Assembly (NCBI GenBank): GCA_019634625.1
Contig: JAHCBA010000011.1
Location: 116,084 to 180,083 of the forward strand
Source of the DNA: Verrucomicrobiia bacterium
GTDB taxonomy: Bacteria; Verrucomicrobiota; Verrucomicrobiia; Limisphaerales; CAIMTB01
Direction of reading: 5' to 3'
DNA length: 64,000 nucleotides
The notes beneath the pieces are model-generated. The model saw only the letters and a list, made by a program, of their open reading frames with translations. It did not search any database and was not told where the DNA came from. Below are positions 35,526 to 46,500 of the stretch, one piece after another; position 1 is the first letter of the stretch; each line of letters starts with the position of its first letter. The position numbers were made by a program, and so were the translations under genes.

Positions 35526-37919
35526 ATGCGTAGGATTCCCACCCTGCCTGCCCTGCTGGCGATGTGCCTTGCCGGGGCCTGTGCGCCCAGGCAACCCGTC
35601 GAGCCGCCCAGGACCGGACTGCCGGCGGGCACGGGCTTCCGGTCGGAGAAACTGGCCGAGATCGAAGCGGCCGTGAACGAGGCGGTCGGCCGTGGAGCGC
35701 TGCCCGGAGCGGTGGTCTGGCTGGAACGGGAGGGCGCGGTGTATCGGGGGGTGTTTGGACAGCGGGCGCTGCAACCCGAGCCGGAAGCAATGACCGAGGA
35801 CACCCTGTTCGATGCGGCGTCGCTGACCAAGGTGATGGCCACCACCCCGGCGGTGATGCGTTTGGTGGAGCGGGGCGAGGTGGACCTCGATGCGCCCGTG
35901 CGTCGATATCTGCCGGAGTTTGATGGGGACGGACGCGAGGCCATCACGGTGCGGCATCTGTTGACCCACACCTCGGGGTTGCGGGCGGGGATCGGGTTGC
36001 GTCCCGAGTGGACCGGGTACGACGGAGGCATCCAGAGGGCCCTTGGCGAGCGGCCCGAGTGGGTGCCGGAGATGCGGTCACGGTACAGCGATGTGAACTA
36101 TCTGCTGTTGGGCGAGCTGGTGCGCCGGGTGAGCGGGGTGGGCCTGGACCGGTTTTGTGCGGAGGAATTCTACCTGCCGCTGGGCATGGCCCACACCGGG
36201 TTTCGACCGGCGTCGGTCCTCCGGGGACGGATCGCCCCGACCACCAAGGCGGGCGAGTCGTTCCTGCGCGGGGAGGTGCATGATCCCACGGCGCGGCGGA
36301 TGGGCGGGGTGGCCGGTCATGCCGGGCTGTTCACCACCGCCGCCGACACCGCCCGCTTCGCCCGGATGCTGTTGGGCGGGGGGACCGTGGGGACGGTGAC
36401 CGTGCTGCGGCCGGAGACGGTCCGCCTGATGACGACGGTGCAGACGCCATCGTCGCTGCCGGCGGCGCGGCGCGGGCTGGGCTGGGACATCGATTCCCCG
36501 TATGCGGGGCCGCGGGGGGATCATTTTCCGGTGGGAAGCTACGGGCACACGGGCTGGACGGGCACCTCGTTGTGGGTGGATCCGTTTTCCCGGACGTTTG
36601 TGATCCTGATGTCCAACCGGAACCACCCGACCGAGGAAGGGAACGTCCTCGCGTTGCGGCGCCGGCTGGGGACCCTGGCGGCGGAGGCGGTGGGGGATTT
36701 CAATTTCCACGGGGTTCCCGGAGCGCTGCCGCGTCAGGGGCGGGAAACCGGAGGGGCGGCAACCGGCGGGGCATCGGGGCGGCAGGCGGGAGGGGTGCGG
36801 AACGGGATCGACGTTCTGGTGGAGGGAGGGTTTGCCGTGTTGCGCGGCCTGAAGGTGGGATTGATCACCAACCACACCGGGACTGATCGCGAACGCAATC
36901 CGACCATTGACCTGTTGAAGTCGGCTCCGGGGGTGGATCTGCGCTGTCTGTTCAGTCCGGAGCACGGGATTCGCGGGGTGCTGGATGAGAAGGTCCCGGA
37001 TGGCGTGGACGAGAGGACGGGATTGCCGGTGCACAGCCTGTACGGGGAGACGCGGCAGCCGCGGGCCGGGCAATTGGAGGGACTGGATGCGCTGGTGTTC
37101 GACATCCAGGACATCGGGTGCCGGTTCTACACGTACATATCGACCATGGGCCTCAGCATGGAGGCGGCGCACCGGAGTGGACTGAAATTCTTCGTGTTGG
37201 ACCGTGTGAATCCGATCGGGTCGCGGGTGGAGGGGCCGGTGAACACCGAAGGCGAATCGACGTTCGTCGCCTATCATCCGATTCCACTGCGGCATGGCAT
37301 GACGGTGGGGGAACTGGCTCGGATGTTTGCGGAAGAGCGCGGATGGGCGGGGACGGGGATGCTGACCGTGATTCCGGTGGAAGGCTGGCGGCGGGACCGG
37401 GGGTACGACGAGACCGGGCTCCCCTGGATCAACCCATCGCCCAATATGCGCAGCCTGAAGCAGGCGATCCTGTATCCCGGGGTCGGACTGTTGGAATCGG
37501 CGGTCAGTGTGGGACGGGGAACGGACACGCCGTTCGAGGTGGTGGGAGCGCCCTACATTGACGATCGGCGCTGGGCCCGGGAGTTGAACGCGGCGGGGCT
37601 GCCGGGGATCCGGTTCGTGCCGGTCCGGTTCACTCCGAAGGCCAGTGTCTTCCAGGGGCAGGAGTGCGGGGGGGTGTATCTGATGCTCAATGACCGCGAT
37701 GCGTGTCCGGTGGTCGAGGTGGGATTGACCCTCGCGCTGACCTTGCAGCGGCTGCATCCCGGGGTGTTTGCGCTGGACCGCATGGCCCATTTGCTGCGGC
37801 ACCCGCCCACCCTCGAGGCCATCCGGTCGGGCCGGTCGGCGGCGGAGATCCGCGCCCTGTGGGCGGCGGACCTTGGGGAGTTCCATGTGCGGCGTGCCCG
37901 CTTCCAGATCTACGAGTGA
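35526..37919 (+). CDS. Lipoprotein fusing a serine beta-lactamase-fold hydrolase to NamZ (DUF1343)
   Basis: Protein of 797 residues with two enzymes. The leader ([20 protein letters not shown]) looks like a lipoprotein signal. Residues about 35-405 are an S12 (AmiE/class C beta-lactamase-like) domain with SLTK at 99-102 in [21 protein letters not shown] and HTGWTGTS. After a Gly/Arg-rich linker, about 430-797 match DUF1343, the exo-beta-N-acetylmuramidase Nam[31 protein letters not shown] near 477, [39 protein letters not shown]. In Bacillus subtilis AmiE and NamZ are separate neighbours that strip peptide and MurNAc from peptidoglycan; here they are one chain, pointing to cell-wall recycling. 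It overlaps tatD by 10 bases. Confidence 0.88.
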   Translation: MRRIPTLPALLAMCLAGACAPRQPVEPPRTGLPAGTGFRSEKLAEIEAAVNEAVGRGALPGAVVWLEREGAVYRGVFGQRALQPEPEAMTEDTLFDAASLTKVMATTPAVMRLVERGEVDLDAPVRRYLPEFDGDGREAITVRHLLTHTSGLRAGIGLRPEWTGYDGGIQRALGERPEWVPEMRSRYSDVNYLLLGELVRRVSGVGLDRFCAEEFYLPLGMAHTGFRPASVLRGRIAPTTKAGESFLRGEVHDPTARRMGGVAGHAGLFTTAADTARFARMLLGGGTVGTVTVLRPETVRLMTTVQTPSSLPAARRGLGWDIDSPYAGPRGDHFPVGSYGHTGWTGTSLWVDPFSRTFVILMSNRNHPTEEGNVLALRRRLGTLAAEAVGDFNFHGVPGALPRQGRETGGAATGGASGRQAGGVRNGIDVLVEGGFAVLRGLKVGLITNHTGTDRERNPTIDLLKSAPGVDLRCLFSPEHGIRGVLDEKVPDGVDERTGLPVHSLYGETRQPRAGQLEGLDALVFDIQDIGCRFYTYISTMGLSMEAAHRSGLKFFVLDRVNPIGSRVEGPVNTEGESTFVAYHPIPLRHGMTVGELARMFAEERGWAGTGMLTVIPVEGWRRDRGYDETGLPWINPSPNMRSLKQAILYPGVGLLESAVSVGRGTDTPFEVVGAPYIDDRRWARELNAAGLPGIRFVPVRFTPKASVFQGQECGGVYLMLNDRDACPVVEVGLTLALTLQRLHPGVFALDRMAHLLRHPPTLEAIRSGRSAAEIRALWAADLGEFHVRRARFQIYE

Positions 37920-38812
37920 CGGGCGGGTCCGAAGAGTCGCTGGAAGTTGGCGTCGAGGCGGGCGGCGAGGGAAGTGTGGGATTCCCCCAGGAACCGGGAT
38001 AACCCCGCCACCACGACCCGGAGGTTGGCGGGGTGATTCAGGAGCCGTCCATCCGTCCCGATCGGTTCGACCAGGGGGCGGTCGGTCGCTTGCAGGAGCG
38101 GTTCACACGGGTCCGAGGCGTCCGGCAGGCGCTGGTCAGGGGCATCCGTTTCGGCCAGGAGCCGATCGGGGGGTGCGGATCGGAAGGCGTCCCGCTGCCG
38201 GGCCTTGCGGGAGCGGAGGAAGTAGCCCGGAAACCCAAAATACGCCCCGAGACGGGCCAGGGGCACCACCATGTCCGCCGGGCCCCCGTAACTGTGAAGG
38301 AGGAAGCCGGCCGAGGGACATGGGCCATTTCGAAGCCGGTCGAAGAGACGGCCCCAGGCCTGCAGGCAGTGCACGCTGGCGGGCAGACCGCGCTCGGCGG
38401 CGAGGGTGAGTTGCGCATCGAACACCGCCTCCTGCTCGTCGAGGCATGCCGCGGTCCAGTGGGCCAGTTCCGGCGACACCGCCGCACGGGCCGCAGCGGG
38501 ACATTCCAGGATCCATCGGTCGAGGCCGATTTCCCCTACCGTCGCCCCGGGGCAGTCGTCGAGGTGCCGACGCAGACGGTCCCACCAGCCGGTGCCGCGC
38601 CGGTGGACATACCAGGGGTGAAGGCCGAAGGCCGGGATCACGACGTCGGGAAAACGTCGGGCCAGGTCGGCAACGGCCGGCCAGTCCTCCTCATGGGAAC
38701 CGTTGACCACCATGCGGACGACTCCGGCTTCCCGGGACTCGGCGACGAGACGCCCCGGATCCCCGCCATACCGTTCGTCGTGCAGGTGGTTGTGGGCATC
38801 GCAGAGGTTCAT
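37910..38812 (-). CDS. TatD family metal-dependent hydrolase
   Basis: Amidohydrolase-fold protein of 300 residues. DAHNHLHDERYGG carries the HxH metal ligands, VIPAFGLHPWYV and ATVGEIGLDRW follow, SVHCLQAW supplies the next His, and LLAETDAPDQRLP the last metal Asp. TatD-family members are often DNases or have untested roles. The start ATGA overlaps the sufE stop, placing it last in the rpmE-prfA-HAD-sufE-tatD run, and its 3' end overlaps the NamZ fusion. Confidence 0.9.
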   Translation of the reverse strand: MNLCDAHNHLHDERYGGDPGRLVAESREAGVVRMVVNGSHEEDWPAVADLARRFPDVVIPAFGLHPWYVHRRGTGWWDRLRRHLDDCPGATVGEIGLDRWILECPAAARAAVSPELAHWTAACLDEQEAVFDAQLTLAAERGLPASVHCLQAWGRLFDRLRNGPCPSAGFLLHSYGGPADMVVPLARLGAYFGFPGYFLRSRKARQRDAFRSAPPDRLLAETDAPDQRLPDASDPCEPLLQATDRPLVEPIGTDGRLLNHPANLRVVVAGLSRFLGESHTSLAARLDANFQRLFGPARHS

Positions 38813-39249
38813 GAGGGGCGGCCGTCGAGGTGCGCCCGGGCAAATTCCCGGATGCGGTCCCTGGCCCGGACGAGGGTGCGGCGCCGGTTGTCCGTCAGGG
38901 CCCGCAGGAACGCCGTTTCCGAAAGGAAGGCGGGTTCCCCTTCAAGAATCTCCTCCGGCGCCAATCCGTCGTACAGGCGGCAGAGCAGTCCGATGAGGGC
39001 CTTCTGGATGACCGAGTCCGAGTCGCAGGCGAAGCGGCAACGGCCGGTTTCCTCGCGGCATACCAGCCAGAGCCGGCTGGTGCAGCCAGGGACCAGCCAT
39101 GGGTCGGCACGCAGGGCGGGATCCATGGGGGATTCGCTGCGGGCGAGGTCCACCAGCCAGGCCAGACGTTCCTGGGGGTCGGACCGTGACCCGAAGGCTT
39201 CCAACAGCCGGGCGTGCCGGGCGGCAAAGGTGATCCCTTCAAAGCTCAC
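38809..39249 (-). CDS. SufE family sulfur acceptor
   Basis: Sulfur-transfer protein of 146 residues that takes sulfane from a SufS-type cysteine desulfurase for Fe-S cluster assembly. The persulfide-carrying Cys lies in WLVPGCTSRLWLV; DSVIQKALIGLLCRLYDGLA and PEEILEG are the other family features. It overlaps the tatD start by four bases, and its own start overlaps the HAD stop by four. No other suf gene is near, so its partner desulfurase is elsewhere. Confidence 0.9.
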   Translation of the reverse strand: MSFEGITFAARHARLLEAFGSRSDPQERLAWLVDLARSESPMDPALRADPWLVPGCTSRLWLVCREETGRCRFACDSDSVIQKALIGLLCRLYDGLAPEEILEGEPAFLSETAFLRALTDNRRRTLVRARDRIREFARAHLDGRPS

Positions 39250-39836
39250 GCCGCCGGGGGCGTTGCCAGGCGGACATCGACCGCTTCCATGCCGGCGGCG
39301 CGGATGGCCTGGAGACCGAGATCGGTATCCTCATAGGCCCGGCACCGGGATGGCTCCACGCCCAGACGGCGGGCCGCTTCGAGGAAAATGTCCGGGGCGG
39401 GCTTCTGGCGGGTGACGTCCTCGCTGGTGACCACCGCCTGAAACAGATCGCGGATGCCCAGCCGGTTCAGGACGAGTTCGATCACCCGGCGGGTACCGCC
39501 GGAGGCCACCGCCATGGGCAGGCGGCCGGCGTTGGCACGAGCCACCTCGACCACGTGATGGATCGGCTGGATGTCCACCATCATCTCCAGATAGGTCTCC
39601 TCCTTCTCCAGGGCGACGGCGATCGGGTTCAGTTCCAGGTGCTGCTCGGACTTGAGCATGGTCAGGATATCCCGGGACGGCACCCCTCCGAGCGAGTAGA
39701 AGCGATCCTCGGGGAACGTGAAATTGTGGCGGCGCTGGATGGCCTGCCATGCCTGCCAATGCAGCGGCATCGTGTCTGCCAGAGTGCCGTCGCAGTCGAA
39801 AATCAGGGCGGCGGGTGTCATGAGAGAATGGACCAT
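39246..39836 (-). CDS. HAD-superfamily hydrolase (beta-phosphoglucomutase-like)
   Basis: Phosphatase-fold protein of 196 residues. Motif I is LIFDCDGTLADTM, motif II VASGGTRR, motif III ROK-type QKPAPDIFLEAARRLG, and motif IV AYEDTDLGLQAI. The small helical cap (residues about 25-90) places it with phosphoglycolate phosphatase/beta-phosphoglucomutase relatives; substrate is not determinable. Met6 (39821) is an alternative start. It lies 16 bases after prfA in the same direction. Confidence 0.9.
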   Translation of the reverse strand: MVHSLMTPAALIFDCDGTLADTMPLHWQAWQAIQRRHNFTFPEDRFYSLGGVPSRDILTMLKSEQHLELNPIAVALEKEETYLEMMVDIQPIHHVVEVARANAGRLPMAVASGGTRRVIELVLNRLGIRDLFQAVVTSEDVTRQKPAPDIFLEAARRLGVEPSRCRAYEDTDLGLQAIRAAGMEAVDVRLATPPAA

Positions 39837-39852
39837 GGGAGTGGGGACCTGC

Positions 39853-40935
39853 TCAGGAACGGGCCAGTTCAGCCAGGCGATCCTTCAGATCGTGCGCCAG
39901 CAGCGGTTCGATCAGGTCGTCAATCGCCCCATCGATGACCTGGGCGAGATTGTACACGGTCAGTTCGATCCGATGATCGGTCACGCGGTTCTGGGGGAAA
40001 TTGTAGGTCCGAATTTTCTCGCTGCGTTCCCCGGTCCCGACCTGGCGGCTGCGCTGGGCATCGTACTTGGCCTTCTCCTCGGCGATCTTCCGTTCCAGGA
40101 GTCGCGACCGGAGGACCTGAAGGGCCTTGGCCTTGTTCTTGAGCTGGGACCGGCCGTCCTGGCAGCGCACCTCGAGTCCGGTGGGCTTGTGGACAATCCG
40201 CACCGCGGAGTCCGTGGTGTTGACCCCCTGCCCCCCGTGTCCGGACGCTCGGCAGACACTGATGTCGAGGTCCTCCGGCTTGATCTCGACGTCCACCTCC
40301 TCGGCTTCCGGGAGCACGGCCACGGTGGCCGTGCTCGTGTGGATGCGGCCCTGGGCCTCGGTGGCGGGAACCCGCTGCACGCGGTGTACCCCGCTCTCGA
40401 ACTTCAGCCGGCGAAAGGCCTCCTCCCCCGTCACGCTGAAGATCACCTCCTTGAGGCCTCCCAGATCCGATGGACTCGAATCCAGGGTCTCCACCCTCCA
40501 TCCGCGATCCTCGGCGTAGCGCGCGTACATGCGACAGAGGTCGGCCGCAAAAAGGGCCGATTCCGCCCCACCCGCCCCGGCACGAATCTCGATGATCGTG
40601 TTGCGGGAATCGGTCGGGTCCGGCGGAAGCAGGCCTCGCTGGACCTCCTGGGTCAGCCGGGTCACGACGGGTTCGAGACGGCGGATCTCCTCTTCCGCCA
40701 GTTGTCCCAGTTCAGAGCCCGGCGGCTCGGACGCCAGGATATCAAGGTTGGATTGGAGTTCCCGACCGGATCGCAGGTACTCGGCGCCACGGGCGACCAG
40801 CTCCTTGAGCCGCGAATGCTCCCGCGACAACTCCTGGGCACGCTGCGGCTGGGCATAGGCGTCGGGAGCACTGAGTGCCGCCTCGACCTCGGCCAGGCGC
40901 CGTCCGAACCGCTCGATGTGGGGGGCGAGATCCAC
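39853..40935 (-). CDS. prfA: Peptide chain release factor 1
   Basis: Recognises UAA and UAG stop codons and triggers peptide release; 360 residues. RVPATEAQGRIHTSTATVAV holds the codon-reading P-A-T motif that distinguishes RF1 from RF2, and ASGHGGQGVNTTDSAVRIVH near residue 235 holds the catalytic GGQ loop. EIRAGAGGAESALFAADLCR is also standard. The normally adjacent prmC/hemK methylase is not in this window. Preceded by rpmE with a strong hairpin between them. Confidence 0.97.
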   Translation of the reverse strand: MDLAPHIERFGRRLAEVEAALSAPDAYAQPQRAQELSREHSRLKELVARGAEYLRSGRELQSNLDILASEPPGSELGQLAEEEIRRLEPVVTRLTQEVQRGLLPPDPTDSRNTIIEIRAGAGGAESALFAADLCRMYARYAEDRGWRVETLDSSPSDLGGLKEVIFSVTGEEAFRRLKFESGVHRVQRVPATEAQGRIHTSTATVAVLPEAEEVDVEIKPEDLDISVCRASGHGGQGVNTTDSAVRIVHKPTGLEVRCQDGRSQLKNKAKALQVLRSRLLERKIAEEKAKYDAQRSRQVGTGERSEKIRTYNFPQNRVTDHRIELTVYNLAQVIDGAIDDLIEPLLAHDLKDRLAELARS

Positions 40936-40943
40936 CCAAGGAA

Positions 40944-40976
40944 ACCGCCCGCCGATCCGGTGCGAATCGGCGGGCG
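40944..40976 (-). terminator. Strong hairpin between rpmE and prfA
   Basis: CCGCCCGCCGAT and ATCGGCGGGCGG form a perfect 12-pair stem with a 9-base loop, followed on the minus strand by TTTCCTT. It probably ends or attenuates rpmE transcripts before prfA. Confidence 0.75.
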
Positions 40977-40992
40977 GAGAGCCGGAAAGCCG

Positions 40993-41247
40993 TTACCGCC
41001 GCTTCTTCTTGTTGGCCGCCTCGGCCAAGGCCGCCTGGGCCGCCTGGGTCTTGGCCAGACGCTGCTGGAACTTGTCCACGCGCCCTGCGGTATCCACGAA
41101 CTTCTGCGTCCCCGTGTAGAACGGATGGCAGGCATTGCAGATGCCGATGATGATGGGACCCTTCCTGGTGGACCGGGTCGTGATCACGTTGCCGCAGGCG
41201 CAGCGGATATCGACTGCCTCGTACCGCGGATGAATTTCTGCCTTCAT
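40993..41247 (-). CDS. rpmE: 50S ribosomal protein L31 (zinc-binding type)
   Basis: Protein of 84 residues from Met [10 protein letters not shown]. It has the zinc ligands of the C+ form: RCACGNVI and [20 protein letters not shown], and then the family phrase [10 protein letters not shown]. The Ala/Lys-rich C-terminal tail ([10 protein letters not shown]) is longer than in E. coli L31. An in-frame Met two codons earlier is possible. rpmE next to prfA is a widespread arrangement. Confidence 0.96.
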   Translation of the reverse strand: MKAEIHPRYEAVDIRCACGNVITTRSTRKGPIIIGICNACHPFYTGTQKFVDTAGRVDKFQQRLAKTQAAQAALAEAANKKKRR

Positions 41248-41329
41248 TTCCAAGAAAAATGGAGGCGCACCCTACCAGCCGGGCCCGGGGTGACAAGAGA
41301 CAATTTCCCCGAATCGCCGAGGCCGTCTA

Positions 41330-41397
41330 TCCCCCGGGTTGTGGGTGACGAGGCAGCGACTCGGAGGGACGAGCTCCGCGAGTCCACAACCCCAAGT
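41330..41397. repeat. Dispersed inverted-repeat element, copy F (half, reversed)
   Basis: GTTGTGGGTGACGAGGCAGC then CTCGGAGGGACGAGCTCCGC are the reverse complement of the right half of copies B, C and E. The other half is missing. It lies between rpmE and dapL. Confidence 0.8.
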
Positions 41398-41543
41398 ACC
41401 ACGCCGATAAGATCTGGCCAGCGCGCCCGACCTTGCTGCATGGCCACGGCCACGTTCTCGGAGGGCCTTGCTGCGTGAGGCGGGGGGCAAGGTTCGTGTG
41501 CGAGCACGGATTCCCGACCCCCATCGCCTGACCGAAGAGTCGA

Positions 41544-42782
41544 TCACCACCGCAGCGCCTTTAGCCGGCTTGCCACCTCTTCGGCGTTCGCCCGGCTGTT
41601 GAAGGCACTGATGCGGAAGTATCCCTCCCCGCGCGAACCAAACCCGCTGCCCGGCGTAATCACCACATGGGCCTCGTTCAGGATCCGGTCGAACGCCTGC
41701 CAGCTCGTCACGCCCGAAGGCGTCCGGACCCAGATGTAGGGTGCGTTCACTCCGCCGAAGACCTCCAGGCCCGCGCTTACCGCAGCCGCCCGGAGAATCC
41801 TGGCGTTGCCAAGATAGTGCTCGATGAGGAGCCTGACTTGGGACCGGCCCTCCGGGGTGTACAGCGCTTCGGCTGCCCGTTGGACGATGTACGAGACGCC
41901 GTTGAACTTCGTCGTCGTGCGCCTCAGCCACAGAGGATGCAACGGCAGCGCTTCGCCCCCTGGGGTCGCCGCCAGCAGTGTCTTGGGCACTACGGTGAAG
42001 GCGCAGCGAACCCCGGTGAACCCCCCGCTCTTCGAAAAGCTCCGGAACTCGATGGCACATTCCCGGGCCCCCGGGACCTCGAAAATCGATCGCGGCAGCG
42101 ACGGGTCGGTCACATAAGCCTCGTAGGCGGCGTCGTACAGCAGCAACGACCGATGGGTCCGGGCATACTCCACCCAGGCTTCAAGCTGTTGGCGGGTTGC
42201 GGCTGCCCCAGTGGGATTGTTGGGAGAACACAGGTATATCAGGTCCACGGGCTCCCGGGGCGGTTCGGGAAAAAATCCGTTCTCCGGCGTGCAGGGCAGG
42301 TAGGCGATTCCGGCGTAGGATCCCTCCGGATTGGCCTCTCCGGTGTGCCCTGCCATGACGTTGGTATCGACGTACACGGGGTACACCGGGTCGCTGATGG
42401 CCAGCCGGTTGCCCGCCCCAAGAACATCAAGGATGTTGCCGCAGTCGCACTTCGACCCGTCGCTGACAAAGATCTCATCGTCGGCGATGTCCAGGCCCCG
42501 GTCCCTGAAGTCGTGCTGGGCGATGGCGGCTCGGAGCCACTCGTAGCCCTGCTCCGGACCGTAGCCGCGAAACGTCTCCCTCCTTCCCATGTCCTCCACG
42601 GCCGCGTGCAAGGCCTCAATGACCGTGGGCGGAAGGGGTTCTGTTACGTCTCCGATGCCGCAGCGAATCAGCCGCCCTGCCGCCTCGGGGTGCTGCTCGA
42701 TGAAGTCCTTCACCCGGCGGCCGATCTCCGGGAACAGGTACCCGGCCTTCAACTTTTGATAGTGGTGATTCAGTCGAATCAT
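41544..42782 (-). CDS. dapL: LL-diaminopimelate aminotransferase
   Basis: PLP-dependent enzyme that converts tetrahydrodipicolinate directly to LL-diaminopimelate, giving the short lysine/peptidoglycan route found in Verrucomicrobiota, chlamydiae and plants. It has 412 residues from [17 protein letters not shown]. Signatures are [55 protein letters not shown] and the Schiff-base lysine in [17 protein letters not shown]. The ATG at 42782 matches the family N-terminus better than the one six codons upstream. It stands alone, with a repeat fragment downstream and a long gap upstream. Confidence 0.96.
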   Translation of the reverse strand: MIRLNHHYQKLKAGYLFPEIGRRVKDFIEQHPEAAGRLIRCGIGDVTEPLPPTVIEALHAAVEDMGRRETFRGYGPEQGYEWLRAAIAQHDFRDRGLDIADDEIFVSDGSKCDCGNILDVLGAGNRLAISDPVYPVYVDTNVMAGHTGEANPEGSYAGIAYLPCTPENGFFPEPPREPVDLIYLCSPNNPTGAAATRQQLEAWVEYARTHRSLLLYDAAYEAYVTDPSLPRSIFEVPGARECAIEFRSFSKSGGFTGVRCAFTVVPKTLLAATPGGEALPLHPLWLRRTTTKFNGVSYIVQRAAEALYTPEGRSQVRLLIEHYLGNARILRAAAVSAGLEVFGGVNAPYIWVRTPSGVTSWQAFDRILNEAHVVITPGSGFGSRGEGYFRISAFNSRANAEEVASRLKALRW

Positions 42783-43516
42783 AGACAATATATCCCTCAC
42801 CGATCAGGACCCCTGCTCCCTCCCGGGCCTACGTGGGATCCGCTTCGACGGTCCGTCGCGCATCCGGTTGAAAACGTACAGCCCCCTTCCATCCCAAGGC
42901 AAGCCGACCCCGAATCCGGACCCCGGACCCGGCCGGAAACTCCCCTCCTTCGGAACTCAGGAAGCCCGCCCATCGCGCCTTCCCCAGAGCTTGGCTGGAG
43001 CCGTGACAGGCGCCAAACCGGCCTGACCGGCCGGGAGTATCAGGCAACGATCATCCAACCGGCTAACCACCAACAATTTCCCTTGCGCTACCACGACCGG
43101 ATTGAATAGGGTCCGTAGGAACGGCTCATTGGGGTGCTTCAAGGTGCCCACGAGATGGCGGCGGGTTGGCGTCCATCATGGCTGGGGCCATGGGGCGACC
43201 TCCCTACAAATGATATTCCAACAGTCCGTGGTGGTCTTTGCTCATTCGGGAGCGGTATCCCTGATGAGGCTCGCGCACGTTCTGGCCTGCCGAAGGACAT
43301 CGCCGTTCCGTTGTCGCCATTCCTTTGTCGCCATCCGGTCGTCGATTCCCCCTTCCAGCCAAGTAGGAAGGTTCCGTTATCATCCGAGCCGCTTATCGGG
43401 TCGCCGCCGGGACCGGCGCCCGATTCGCCCTGTCCTGTCCCAACGATTCGCCTTGCCAAAGGCTTGCCAGACAAGTTAAGTGCCCGTCATTGAAGCTGTC
43501 CCGTTAAGGAACAACT
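42783..43516. other. 734-bp intergenic gap before the giant secreted protein
   Basis: No gene is convincing. Short open frames exist on both strands but are Arg/Pro-rich and lack family features; a minus-strand stretch at about 42957-43160 reads vaguely like a beta-propeller fragment. An AAGGA at 43506-43510 is a good ribosome binding site for the ATG at 43517. The promoter was not identified. Confidence 0.5.
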
Positions 43517-46500
43517 ATGAATAGCGCTGTGAAGCAACTCCCACGATCATTCGCGAATGCGATAGGCTCCTGGGCAACATTACTGAGTGTTCTCCTGGCC
43601 TGGCCGGCGCTGGGACAAGGGCTGCCCCTCACGAACCCGGGCACCATCACCATCAATGATGCGAGGTTTGAGCTGGGCGTCAATGTCCCCAGTGCAGCCT
43701 CCCCCTACCCGAGCAGCATTGTCACCTCCAACCTTCTGGGCCAGCTGCAGCGCGTGGCGGTCACGCTCAATTCCCTCTCCCACAGCTACGCCGCAGATGT
43801 GGATGTCCTGCTCGTCCGCGCCGAGGACAATGCGCGCATCGTCCTCCTCAGCGACGTCGGCCTGGGCTTCCCCTTCAACAATATCAATCTCACGCTGGAC
43901 GCGACGGCCTCCTCGTCCCTTCCTGCGGCGAGCGCCATTCCCAGTGGGACCTTCCGGCCGACCAATTTCGATCCCGCCGGGGAAATAGCGGACACGTGGG
44001 ACATCCCGGGTCATCCCAACCGGGTTGCCGGTCCCTATACCGGCACACTTGGCTCCCTGGTGGGCACGTCCCCGAATGGAACGTGGCGCCTCTTTGTCGT
44101 GGACGATAAGTTCAACGACGTTGGAACCATTGGTGGCTGGACCGTTCGGCTCTGGACCACGCCGGTGTTCACCAAAGTGCCAACCTCGGTGACCAACAAG
44201 GAGGATACCCAATTCTCCATCGCCTTCGAGATCGACGACTCCGACACCCCGCTCGACCAGCTCGGCCTCAGCGCCTCGTCCAGCAACACCAATATCATCG
44301 CCAACTCGGCCTTCAGCTTCTCCGGCACCGGCAAGACCCGCACCTTGACCTTCACGCCCCGGCCCAATCAGAACACGGCCGCCTCGGGCCCCGTCACGGT
44401 GACCATCGCCCTCTCCGACTCGATCTCAACAGGTGCCTCCGCCATCCTCGCCCCGGTGGAAGTCCACGTTGAGGCGGTCAATGACGCTCCGACCATCGCC
44501 ATCAATGCCAACACCCTCCAGGTGGCTCAGGGGCAGCTCTCCACCAACCTGCTGTTCGCCGTGGTGGCCGATGTCGATGACGACGTGGATACCCTGACCC
44601 TCTTCGCCTCGTCCTCCAACACCAACGTGATCCCCAACGATCACGTCTTCTTCACTCGAGGGATTAACGGGACCAACTTCTTCGCCATCACTCCCAAGGC
44701 AGCGGCTGTTGGAACCGCCACGGTCCAGATTGGTGTCAGTGACGGCAAGACCAACAGCGTCACGCCGATCGTGGTGACCGTGGTCCCTGCCGCCCATGCC
44801 GTCTTCGGCAATGCCACCACGATTGCCATTCCGGAAGCCGGTGTCGCCACGCCTTATCCGACCAGCGTCACCGTGTCCAATGTGCCCGGCCTCATCGGCA
44901 AGATCACGGTCACCCTTGCAGACTTCAATCATGAGTTTCCCAACGACGTGGACATCCTTCTCGCCAAGCAGGGAGGTCCCGCGGTGGTTCTGATGGGTCA
45001 GGCTGGCGGGTCGACCCCCGTGGTCAATGCGCGTCTCACCTTCGACGACGCAGCCTCCGCCGCCATACCCGCCTCGGCCCCGATTGTCAGTGGCACCTAC
45101 CGGCCCGCGGACTATTCGCCCGAAAGCCTTCCATCCCCCGCGCCGGCCAGTCCGTACGGCACGGCACTCGATGCGTTCCATGCGATCAACCCGAACGGGA
45201 CCTGGTCGCTCTACGTGGTGGACCGTGCCAGCGGTGAGGCGGGAAGGCTGCAGGGAGGATTCATCCTCAACATCTTCCCGGCCCCGGTCATCTCCGGTCT
45301 CCCGGCCACCGTGACCACCAATGAAGACACTCCGGTCACCATTGACTTCACGGCCACCGACTACGACGGATCGGTCACCAATGTCACGGCATTCGCCATT
45401 GACTCTTCCGGTGCGCCCCTGGCCGGCTTCGTGAACGGGGTCGCCACTCTCAGTGGCAACAACGTGTCCCTCCGGCTGACTCCCGTCGCCAATGTCTTCG
45501 GAACGAACAATGTCCGCGTCATTGCCCAGGACAACAGTGGCGGGCACCGGGCTACGAACTCCTTCGAGCTCCGCATCGACTCGGTCAACGACGTGCCTAC
45601 CATCTCGGCCATCGTCAAACAGACCACCTACGCCGGTGTTCCGGTTCAGAACGTTCCCTTCACCGTTGCGGATGTTGAAACTCCGGCCGGCGCCCTGCAG
45701 GTGACGGTGCATTCGAGCAACGTCAAGATCCTGCCGACTTCGAGTATCGCCCTGGGTGGCTCGGGTGGCGCCCGGACGGTCACCCTCTATCCGGTCGGGA
45801 ATGAGCCCGGAACCGTGACGGTCACGCTGACCGTCACCGATGATAACGTGCCTCCGGCATCCTCATCGACCAGCTTCGATCTCGATGTCCTCCAGCCGCC
45901 CAGCCCGCTCTTCGTCAACGCGAACCCCATCATCATCGAAGATACCGGTGCCGGCGGCGGCGTGGCAAAGGCCGTTCCGTACCCCTCCAGCATCACCGTC
46001 AATGGTGTGCAGGGGGAAATCCAGAAGGTGATTGTCACCCTGGTTGGCTTCCAGCACCCGTTCCCTGAAGATGTTGATATGCTCCTGGTGGGCCCCAACA
46101 ACCATCGGGTGGTCATCATGAGCGACGCAGGCGGTACCGTCGCCGCCGGGCCGATTACCCTGATCCTCGACGACGATGCCTCCACGGCGCTTCCTGCTGG
46201 ATCGGGTCTGACATCCGGGATCTTCCGTCCCACCAATCATGATATCGGTGGTGCGGACGTCTTCCCCGATGCGCCCACTGGCGGCACCGTGGGAACAACG
46301 TTGGGAAGCTTCGTTCCCTTCAACATCACCCCCAACGGAACATGGTCGCTCTACGTTGTGGACGATACCGGCAACTCCAAGGGGGCCGGAGCAACGATTG
46401 CAGGTGGGTGGATGATCAACTTTGTCACCGCGGCACGCCTCGCCGACATCCCTGACCAGGTGACCCAGGAGGACGTGGTTCGACGGGTTGGCATCAATCT

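Noticed and set aside
42957..43160. Minus-strand stretch that reads like a beta-propeller fragment (FNPVVVAQGKLLVVSRLDD)
   Set aside because: Too short, bounded by a stop upstream, and not supported by any second blade; could be a decayed gene but evidence is thin.
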